From a bacterium (GTDB taxonomy: Bacteria; Bacillota_I; Bacilli_A; RF39; UBA660): 5,167 nucleotides of DNA. The position numbers and the translations under genes were made by a program. Location: NCBI GenBank assembly GCA_004560915.1, contig SFTR01000074.1, forward strand, positions 1 through 5,167. Reading direction: 5' to 3'. This document shows, piece by piece, positions 1 through 4,530 of the stretch (position 1 is its first letter; every line of letters begins with the position of its first letter). The notes below the pieces were generated by a model. It was given only the letters and a program-made list of their open reading frames with translations. It ran no database searches and was not told where the DNA came from.

Positions 1-16
1 TGTTTTTAGAGAAAAA

Positions 17-34
17 ACTTGTTTTAAAACGAGT
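17..34. repeat. Near-perfect palindrome ACTTGTTTTAAAACGAGT
   Basis: The 18-base sequence is self-complementary except for one pair (a G-T wobble if read as plus-strand RNA, a mismatch on the minus strand). On the minus strand it is followed by six T residues (plus 12-17), giving a weak terminator-like look, but the stem is AT-rich with almost no loop. It could equally be a protein-binding site or chance. Confidence 0.35.
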
Positions 35-46
35 GCTGTTTATTAT

Positions 47-238
47 TCATATAAAGTTCGTGATATGGAAAGTGATAGGGATAGGGTATGTCATTATTTT
101 TGTGGTAGATGCAATCAGTTTTCTTTCACTTTTGTTCTTGCTATAAAGTATCCTTCCAGAGTCTGCATCCATTACTACTATTGATGCTTTAACATTTATG
201 CATAATAAAAAGATTAATACTAGTAATATTTTTTTCAT
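47..238 (-). pseudogene. dacA: D-alanyl-D-alanine carboxypeptidase, N-terminal fragment (broken)
   Basis: The family trims the terminal D-Ala from peptidoglycan peptides outside the membrane. The frame starts with a signal peptide (MKK, a hydrophobic stretch to about residue 16, probable cleavage after VKA18). It continues with IVVMDADSGRILYSKN and LIASTTKIMT, the classic DacA start with the SxxK nucleophile motif STTK at 44-47. After Thr50 (base 89) the family's usual continuation is absent: the residues become YPIPITFHITNFI and the frame stops at TGA 47-49. Neither other minus frame resumes DacA homology before base 1. A full protein would be roughly 370-400 residues, so this is a truncation or rearrangement rather than a simple frameshift. 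It begins 30 bases after nadK with only a weak AAGA ribosome binding site. An assembly or contig artefact cannot be excluded. Confidence 0.7.
60..86. repeat. Short direct repeats beside the dacA break
   Basis: GTGATATGG (60-68) and GTGATAGGG (72-80) match at 8 of 9 bases with a 12-base period, and ATAGGG occurs twice in tandem (75-80, 81-86). They end two bases from where dacA homology stops. Too short to assign to a known element. Confidence 0.5.
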
Positions 239-268
239 ATTATATCTTATGTTTTCTATTACAAAATA

Positions 269-1066
269 TTAATCTTTTAAGAATTTTTCATTTACTATTT
301 TTATAAAATTATAATCTTTCATTCTTAGAAATTTTATTTTTTTATTTTTTACAAAGCACTCTATACTCTTTACATTTTCATATCTCTTGTTTGTACCATC
401 AAATGTAATAATTAAGTCTTTTTTGATTGGTTTAATTAATATATTCTTCTTTTCTGGAAGAACTATTGGAGTAAGCAAGTTTCTATATACTTTTGTGTTT
501 AATGGAGCAATTGGTGTTATTTGTAGTGTGTGTAGTGTGTTATAGATAAGAGCACCATTGAAACTAGTGTTGTATGCGCTACTTCCGACTGAAGTTGAAA
601 CTAAAATTCCATCTCCTGCAAATGTTTCTAAGAAATATCCATCTATATAAATTTCCATAGTTAAAGCATTTAATTCCATTTGTCTAATAACTATTTCATT
701 TAATGAGAAGTGTCTTGATACTGAGTCATCAGTGGTTATTTTTGTTTCGAGTGTTCCAATATTATCAACTTTAAAATTATTTTCATTCAAAGATGACACA
801 AAATATTCTAAATTATCTGGTTTGATTTCCTGAAGAAAACCTAAAGTACCGGTATTTATCCCAACATAATAGATATTACTATTAAAGTTAGTATTGTTAA
901 CCATTCTTAGAAATGAACCGTCTCCACCTATTGCAATTGCTAAATCATAATTTTCATCAACTAATTCAAAATTATATTTTTCTAATTCTTCTATAAGTTT
1001 TAATTTAATCTTATATGAAACTTCATTTTCATTAGCAAATATTTTTACTTTATTGATTTTTCTCAT
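269..1066 (-). CDS. nadK: NAD kinase
   Basis: Phosphorylates NAD+ to NADP+ using ATP (polyphosphate use cannot be judged); cytoplasmic. The 265 residues are the usual length of a Firmicute enzyme. Visible: IGGDGSFLR at 46-54 with catalytic Asp49, VGINTGTLGFLQE at 68-80, LNEIVI at 122-127, and AGDGILVSTSVGSSAYN at 150-166 followed by GALIY, ITPIAPLNTKVYR and VLPEKK, the canonical C-terminal beta-sandwich. ATG 1066 is chosen because CAAAGG lies 8 bases upstream and the protein then begins MRKINKVKIFANE, as in the family. An earlier in-frame ATG at 1141 would add 25 residues lying inside the upstream coding region and is not favoured. The gene makes the end product of the pathway and closes the recognisable NAD set. 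Confidence 0.95.
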   Translation of the reverse strand: MRKINKVKIFANENEVSYKIKLKLIEELEKYNFELVDENYDLAIAIGGDGSFLRMVNNTNFNSNIYYVGINTGTLGFLQEIKPDNLEYFVSSLNENNFKVDNIGTLETKITTDDSVSRHFSLNEIVIRQMELNALTMEIYIDGYFLETFAGDGILVSTSVGSSAYNTSFNGALIYNTLHTLQITPIAPLNTKVYRNLLTPIVLPEKKNILIKPIKKDLIITFDGTNKRYENVKSIECFVKNKKIKFLRMKDYNFIKIVNEKFLKD

Positions 1067-1067
1067 A

Positions 1068-1886
1068 TTATTTACCTTTGTATTTGAATAGTACACTTGG
1101 TCTATGGCCTTCTCCAGTTTTAATTTTGTCTGTTTTTTCAACTTTATTTGCTATTATTCTTCTGAATGCTGGATCTAATAATTTCTTATTAAGTATTACT
1201 TCATATACTTGTTGAAGTTCACCTAATGTAAAATATTCACTCATCATATTAAATACAATATCAGTGTACATAATTTTGTTTTTTAATCTTTCAATTCCAC
1301 TTACTATTACAAGTGGATGGTCAAATGCTAAAGAATCGTTTTTCACTATATCAAATTTATACCTATCAGATGTGCTTTCTTTAAGGGCTTTACTTACTAC
1401 AAAATTTAGTGTTTCATTACCATTATCAAGTGTTACATTAAAACTCTTTTCATCTTCAATATAGCTAATGTTAAACCATGATGTGTTTTCATATAAAGAA
1501 TCGTTTAGTTTAGTTTTGTCTACTAGGGCCATGTATGAAACACTTAGTACTCTTGTTCTTGGATCTCTATCAATACTATCAAATGTATATAGTTGTTCCA
1601 TAAATATGTTGTGTAGATTTGTTTCACTTGCTAGGACTCTTCTTGCAGCTTCTTCTGTAGTTTCAGTATTCTTTACAAATCCTCCTGGAAGACACCATTT
1701 TCCTTTAAATGGATATTCTTTTCTTTTGACAAGTAAGACACTATAAAACTTATCTTTTAATTTTCTATAATTATTTTGTACTCCGCTTGATACGCTTAAT
1801 AGTAAAACATCACTTGTTACTGATGGATGATCGTATATGCTTGCATCATAGTTTTTTAAAAATTCTTCTTCGCTTTTATATTCCAT
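1068..1886 (-). CDS. nrtR: NrtR-like transcriptional regulator (degenerate Nudix domain plus winged helix)
   Basis: Likely a DNA-binding regulator of the NAD genes that senses ADP-ribose or a related NAD metabolite, as known for NrtR. The 272 residues contain an N-terminal Nudix domain (about 20-180) with YDHPSVTSDVLL, LLVKRKEYPFKGKWCLPGGF and QLYTFDSIDRDPRTRVLSVSY, all typical of the NrtR/ADP-ribose group. The Nudix box begins at Gly69 and ends RVLASETNL (83-91). Against REUxEExGU, two of the three metal-binding Glu are lost (Val84, Ser87), as is the Gly (Asn90); only Glu88 remains, so hydrolysis is unlikely. The C-terminal part (about 197-270), with YFTLGELQQVYEVIL, LDPAFRRIIANKV and HRPSVLFKYK, matches the NrtR winged helix. 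Its TAA is one base before the nadK ATG. A residual ADP-ribose hydrolase is the alternative. Confidence 0.87.
   Translation of the reverse strand: MEYKSEEEFLKNYDASIYDHPSVTSDVLLLSVSSGVQNNYRKLKDKFYSVLLVKRKEYPFKGKWCLPGGFVKNTETTEEAARRVLASETNLHNIFMEQLYTFDSIDRDPRTRVLSVSYMALVDKTKLNDSLYENTSWFNISYIEDEKSFNVTLDNGNETLNFVVSKALKESTSDRYKFDIVKNDSLAFDHPLVIVSGIERLKNKIMYTDIVFNMMSEYFTLGELQQVYEVILNKKLLDPAFRRIIANKVEKTDKIKTGEGHRPSVLFKYKGK
1075..1080 (-). promoter_or_regulatory. Ribosome binding site CAAAGG of nadK, decides its start
   Basis: The minus strand reads CAAAGGTAAATAATATG, with 8 bases between the AAAGG core and ATG 1066. This supports starting nadK one base after the upstream TAA rather than at ATG 1141. 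Confidence 0.7.
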
Positions 1887-1890
1887 ATTG

Positions 1891-1897
1891 CCTCCTT
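1891..1897 (-). promoter_or_regulatory. Perfect Shine-Dalgarno AAGGAGG of nrtR-like gene
   Basis: The minus strand reads TAAGGAGGCAATATG; the pncC stop codon TAA is part of the ribosome binding site. It is the strongest such site in the window, though its spacing to the ATG is short (4 bases). Confidence 0.85.
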
Positions 1898-2366
1898 ATA
1901 ATATTTCTATTAACTTATCTAGTATATCATTTACTATTAGTTCTTTTACCTCTTTACGTGGTTTATTTGGAACTGTTATTTTCATATCAGTGTGTGTACT
2001 ATTCTTACTATTGAATATACTTACAAATACTTCATTATCATTTCCGCTTAAATTATTTTCATCAACTCTATTTATCTTTCCAGTTATGCCAACTCCATAA
2101 GTACTTCCTGCGAACTTACTTATATTTTCACTCATTTCGTGAGCAGTTTCAATGCTATAAACAGAATATTTTTCAATAACTTTAGGGTCAACTCCCATTT
2201 TAATTTTATATTCATTTGAATAAGTAACTGCTGAAAACTTTAGAGCTTCACTTGAACCATCAACGCATGTAATAGTACTTGCAAAATATCCTCCAGTACA
2301 ACTTTCCATTGATGCAATTGTTTCTTTTTTATCTATTAATTTTTTTACTACTTCTTTTTCTTTCAT
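1896..2366 (-). CDS. pncC: Nicotinamide-nucleotide amidohydrolase (CinA C-terminal family)
   Basis: By family, hydrolyses NMN to NaMN and ammonia, recycling NMN made for example by NAD-dependent DNA ligase; cytoplasmic. The 156 residues are a stand-alone CinA C-terminal domain without the N-terminal CinA domain. Visible: ESCTGG at 21-26 with the presumed catalytic Ser22, TYSNEYKIKMGV at 48-59 (family AYSNxxKxxxLGV, holding the conserved Lys), SIETAHEMSE at 71-80, GVGITG at 91-96, and PRKEVKE near the C-terminus. Odd point: after GITG the usual AGPGG loop is replaced by KINRVDENNLSGND, so activity or specificity may be altered. The start is preceded by AGAGG (2371-2375). Its TAA stop runs into the Shine-Dalgarno sequence of the next gene. 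The NAD operon context favours NMN deamidase over a competence role. Confidence 0.88.
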   Translation of the reverse strand: MKEKEVVKKLIDKKETIASMESCTGGYFASTITCVDGSSEALKFSAVTYSNEYKIKMGVDPKVIEKYSVYSIETAHEMSENISKFAGSTYGVGITGKINRVDENNLSGNDNEVFVSIFNSKNSTHTDMKITVPNKPRKEVKELIVNDILDKLIEIL

Positions 2367-2388
2367 AATACCTCTTTTATATAAATTG

Positions 2389-2394
2389 ATTATA
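2389..2394 (-). promoter_or_regulatory. Candidate extended -10 promoter for pncC-nrtR-nadK
   Basis: The 36-base nadD-pncC gap, the longest between intact genes here, reads TGTTATAAT on the minus strand, an extended -10 element (TGnTATAAT). No good -35 box is visible at 17-18 bases. A start site near 2382 would give a leader of about 16 bases containing the AGAGG ribosome binding site. In so AT-rich a sequence a chance match is possible. Confidence 0.4.
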
Positions 2395-2402
2395 ACACAT
2401 TA

Positions 2403-2963
2403 TTAACTAACATATAAATTATTTCTTTTAATATAGTCATAAACTTTTAAATCAATATACTTTAATACATCTTTGTTATTATTTAAGATCATGTTTCTTA
2501 CAATAGTAGATGATGTCTCTTTACTTGATATTTTGTTTTTGACTATAAAGTTATAATTTTCATACTTCTTATAAATAGATTCTTCTATATCATTTCTTCT
2601 AATAACTATTATATTGTATTTTAGAATCTCTGATACATTTTTCCATTTATCAAAATCTTTTAGTAAATCATCTCCAATAACTAGATAAATCTTATCATTT
2701 TTGTATTCATTTTGAATATTTCTTAGTACTTGATATGTAAATTCATAATTATTATTTTTATTATCAATTACTATGTCTTTCGTTTCATATAGTTTTAACA
2801 TATTAATTCTATCTTTAATACTAATTAGATTATTTTTATTCCAGTAACTCATTGTTGGAACTATTATGACTTTATCTACATATTCTTTAAGAATCTTTTT
2901 AACTACTTTTATGTGACCTTTATGAACTGGATTGAAACTACCTACATAAACAGCTATTTTCAT
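2403..2963 (-). CDS. nadD: Nicotinate-nucleotide adenylyltransferase
   Basis: Transfers AMP from ATP to NaMN to give nicotinate adenine dinucleotide, the substrate of the NadE encoded upstream; cytoplasmic. The 186 residues match the usual length of NadD. Visible motifs: GSFNPVHKGH at residues 8-17 (the nucleotidyltransferase GxFxPxHxGH), VIGDDLLKDFDKWK at 95-108 (the IGxDxxxxxxxWK signature of NadD), SSTIVR at 151-156 (the ISSTxIR ATP-binding motif), and the C-terminal VYDYIKRNNLY. The ATG overlaps the preceding TGA by four bases, and only a weak AAAGA lies upstream, so translation probably depends on coupling. The first motif is GSFNP rather than the common GGTFDP, a variation also found in related nucleotidyltransferases, but the other motifs and the operon support NadD. 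Confidence 0.93.
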   Translation of the reverse strand: MKIAVYVGSFNPVHKGHIKVVKKILKEYVDKVIIVPTMSYWNKNNLISIKDRINMLKLYETKDIVIDNKNNNYEFTYQVLRNIQNEYKNDKIYLVIGDDLLKDFDKWKNVSEILKYNIIVIRRNDIEESIYKKYENYNFIVKNKISSKETSSTIVRNMILNNNKDVLKYIDLKVYDYIKRNNLYVS

Positions 2964-3361
2964 AATTTAAATCTTTTTATTGGGCCTGTTCTTTCAAGCG
3001 TTGCTTCAATTCCTCTAAACCCATAGGTTCTTCTATCATAATCTCTATATTGTTCATAATTAATGGTATCTACAGTGTAACCCTTTGATCTTAAGTGTTC
3101 ACTCAATACTTCTTTTATATCTGATTCATCTAAACTATGAGTAATAGTATGTTCTATCTTACCAAGTACTTCATCCATCATGGTTTCTTTTGTTTCAAAT
3201 TTTATTCTTGTGACTAGTTCTTCTACTTCATAAAGTCCAAAGCATTCTTCTGTTGTAGTTATTGATATCTTAATTTTCTTTCCTAGTTTTTCTTCATAGT
3301 ATTTTTCTAGTAGCTTTATTAAATCATTTTTTGAAATTTTAAGTTTAATTGATTCTTTCAT
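2960..3361 (-). CDS. Unknown-family protein, paralogue 2 (intact)
   Basis: A 133-residue soluble protein of a family I cannot name. ATG 3361 is chosen because AGGAGG lies at 3371-3376 with 9-base spacing; an earlier in-frame ATG at 3379 would overlap that ribosome binding site. The N-terminal part (residues about 9-27) looks helical and is rich in Leu, Lys and Glu, with the motif LLEKYYEEKL. The middle (about 30-75) looks beta-rich. A second helix (about 79-93) is followed by SKGYTVDTINY, and the tail carries TYGFRGIEATLER. No signal peptide, membrane segment, metal-binding cluster or nucleotide-binding loop is visible. It is a diverged paralogue of the gene just upstream (about 10 of 34 N-terminal and 12 of 25 C-terminal aligned residues identical by hand). 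Its TGA stop overlaps the nadD ATG (ATGA), implying translational coupling to NAD synthesis. Confidence 0.8.
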   Translation of the reverse strand: MKESIKLKISKNDLIKLLEKYYEEKLGKKIKISITTTEECFGLYEVEELVTRIKFETKETMMDEVLGKIEHTITHSLDESDIKEVLSEHLRSKGYTVDTINYEQYRDYDRRTYGFRGIEATLERTGPIKRFKL

Positions 3362-3370
3362 ATTATTTAT

Positions 3371-3377
3371 CCTCCTC
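3371..3377 (-). promoter_or_regulatory. Shine-Dalgarno GAGGAGG of paralogue 2, decides its start
   Basis: The minus strand reads ATGAGGAGGATAAATAATATG. The strong GAGGAGG is 9 bases before ATG 3361 and overlaps the alternative ATG at 3379, which excludes that upstream start. It also encodes the Glu-Glu pair near the C-terminus of paralogue 1. Confidence 0.85.
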
Positions 3378-3644
3378 ATAATATTGTTTAGTTAGATACA
3401 TATTTTTTCTTCTTTCAATTAAGTTTATAGTTACACTTGTTAGTGTATATGTACCATTTTGTTTGCCTGCATTATAGTCTACTCTTCCCACTTCATATCC
3501 TTTTTCTCTTAATAATTCATTTAAAGTTTCTTCGATGTCTTTTTGTTCAATAGTATAAGTTATACCTACTTCTTTACTTCCTATTCTTTCTTTTGCAATG
3601 AATGTCATGTGAATGCTAATGTGTGTATCTTCACAATAATCAAC

Positions 3645-3647
3645 CTA
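3645..3647 (-). other. In-frame amber codon (codon 40) in paralogue 1
   Basis: The minus strand reads GCT GAT AAA AAA TAG GTT GAT in frame, with six A residues just before the stop. The frame is open for 93 further codons and resumes homology to the downstream paralogue, so the change is a substitution, not an indel. Downstream, TGTGAA (plus 3630-3635) can pair with TTCACA (plus 3608-3613) around a 16-base loop; the stem begins 9 bases after the TAG. Confidence 0.85.
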
Positions 3648-3765
3648 TTTTTTATCAGCATGTATGTTTAAAGATACTGCTTTTTTAAGTTCTTTTGAAT
3701 AGTATTCTTCAAGTATTCCTTTTAATTCTTCACTTGTTAATTCTATTTTAGTATTATTTGTCATA

Positions 3766-4521
3766 TTAGTCCCTTTCATATACAGGTATGTTAAACTTAT
3801 GTAAATTATTTGTATGTAGTTTGTCAACTTTACATTTTGTTTCTTTTGATACTTTTTTACCATTTATAACTGATGCGATATCTTTGTATTTAACACCTAG
3901 TTTATCTTCATCAGTTTTACCACTTAAACCATCACTTGGGCTTTTGAATAGTACTTGTTCTGGTACTTCTAGATACTTTCCGATTTCGATTACTTCATCA
4001 ACTGTGTAGTTATTTAGAACTCCGATATCATATGTTGAGTCTCCGCCTTTAGTGAAGTATCCTACATAAAGTTCACATTTATTAGATGTTCCAGCTACTA
4101 AGTATGTTCCATGTTTTAGTTCTGAATATAAAGCAGCTATATAGTAGCAAGTACTCATTCTAAGTCTTGGTTTAATATTTATATCACTATTTAATAGTTC
4201 ATTTTCACTAAAGTTACCTAGTAAAGATATTTCATTCTTGAATGTATCGAATGTTTTTGTTAAATCAATATTTATTAGTTCAAATCCATATTTATTACTT
4301 ACTAGTTTTGCATCAGTTGCATCAGTATTTTTAGAGTGACATGGAAGAGTTATACCTACTACATTTTCACTACCTAGTGCTTTTGAGAAAAGTCCTGCGA
4401 CCACTCCTGAATCTTTTCCTCCACTTATACCAAGTACTACTCCTTTTAGATTATATTTCTTATAGTAATCCCTTATAAATTCTATTATTTTTTCTGTTTC
4501 TTTTTTAGCATCAAATTTCAT
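3766..4521 (-). CDS. nadE: NH3-dependent NAD+ synthetase
   Basis: Amidates nicotinate adenine dinucleotide to NAD+ using ATP and ammonia; the last step of NAD synthesis; cytoplasmic. The protein has 251 residues and no N-terminal glutaminase domain, so it is the short ammonia-dependent type. Visible motifs: the PP-loop GISGGKDSG (31-39), NIKPRLRM (115-122; the N-x-x-x-R-x-R-M site), GTSNKCE (144-150), GYFTKGGDSTYD (154-165), and PSDGL (195-199) followed by TDEDKLG (203-209), the mobile C-terminal loop. The ATG is preceded by TAGGAG (4528-4533) at good spacing. It follows pncB by 9 bases and its TAA stop is one base from the next ATG, so it sits firmly inside the operon. All expected catalytic motifs are intact. 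Confidence 0.97.
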   Translation of the reverse strand: MKFDAKKETEKIIEFIRDYYKKYNLKGVVLGISGGKDSGVVAGLFSKALGSENVVGITLPCHSKNTDATDAKLVSNKYGFELINIDLTKTFDTFKNEISLLGNFSENELLNSDINIKPRLRMSTCYYIAALYSELKHGTYLVAGTSNKCELYVGYFTKGGDSTYDIGVLNNYTVDEVIEIGKYLEVPEQVLFKSPSDGLSGKTDEDKLGVKYKDIASVINGKKVSKETKCKVDKLHTNNLHKFNIPVYERD

Positions 4522-4530
4522 ATTTTTCTC

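Larger units (their letters stand above)
1..88. other. Unidentified sequence replacing the 3' part of dacA
   Basis: From about base 88 to the window edge nothing matches DacA in any minus-strand frame. The plus strand is open from base 2 through the junction to a TGA at 182-184 (beginning VFREKTCFKTSAVYYSYK), with no start in view. It could be the end of a protein from an inserted element, or chance. No transposase motif is recognisable. Confidence 0.4.
3363..3764 (-). pseudogene. Unknown-family protein, paralogue 1, interrupted by in-frame TAG at codon 40
   Basis: I do not recognise this family. From ATG 3764 (preceded by GAAAGGGA at 3770-3777, one base after the nadE stop) the frame encodes 39 residues, then TAG at 3645-3647, then stays open in the same frame to TAA at 3363-3365. 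Ignoring the TAG gives 134 codons, exactly the length of the next gene, and both halves align with that gene: N-terminal S/K-x-E/D-L...LExYY...L-x-K, and C-terminal DIxExLxExLRxKGYxVxxxxY. One gene with a single nonsense codon therefore fits better than two genes. The first in-frame ATG after the TAG (3608) has no Shine-Dalgarno sequence. The predicted product is soluble, with no signal peptide or membrane segment. Options are recent pseudogenisation, regulated readthrough, or a sequencing error. Confidence 0.75.

Noticed and set aside
239..244. TATAAT immediately before the dacA ATG as a promoter
   Set aside because: It abuts the ATG, leaving no room for a transcript start, and no convincing -35 box is seen; expected by chance in this AT-rich sequence.
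1067..1141. 25-residue N-terminal extension of nadK from ATG 1141
   Set aside because: It overlaps the end of the upstream gene, lacks a good ribosome binding site and is not expected in the family; ATG 1066 has CAAAGG 8 bases upstream.
1264..2100. Several open frames on the plus strand (1264-1464, 1468-1746, 1787-2014, 1888-2100)
   Set aside because: They are antisense to the well-supported nrtR-like and pncC genes and have no recognisable domains; they are shadows of those genes.
2960..2962. Mycoplasma-type code in which UGA is Trp
   Set aside because: All four Trp codons in NadD and the NrtR-like protein are TGG, and no conserved domain is interrupted by TGA; the standard bacterial code explains everything.
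3765..3863. Extension of paralogue 1 upstream to ATG 3863
   Set aside because: It overlaps the nadE 3' end out of frame; ATG 3764 has a good ribosome binding site and aligns with the start of paralogue 2.
3788..4009. Plus-strand open frame opposite nadE
   Set aside because: It lies antisense to conserved NadE motifs; its low-complexity Ser/Leu composition is typical of a shadow frame.
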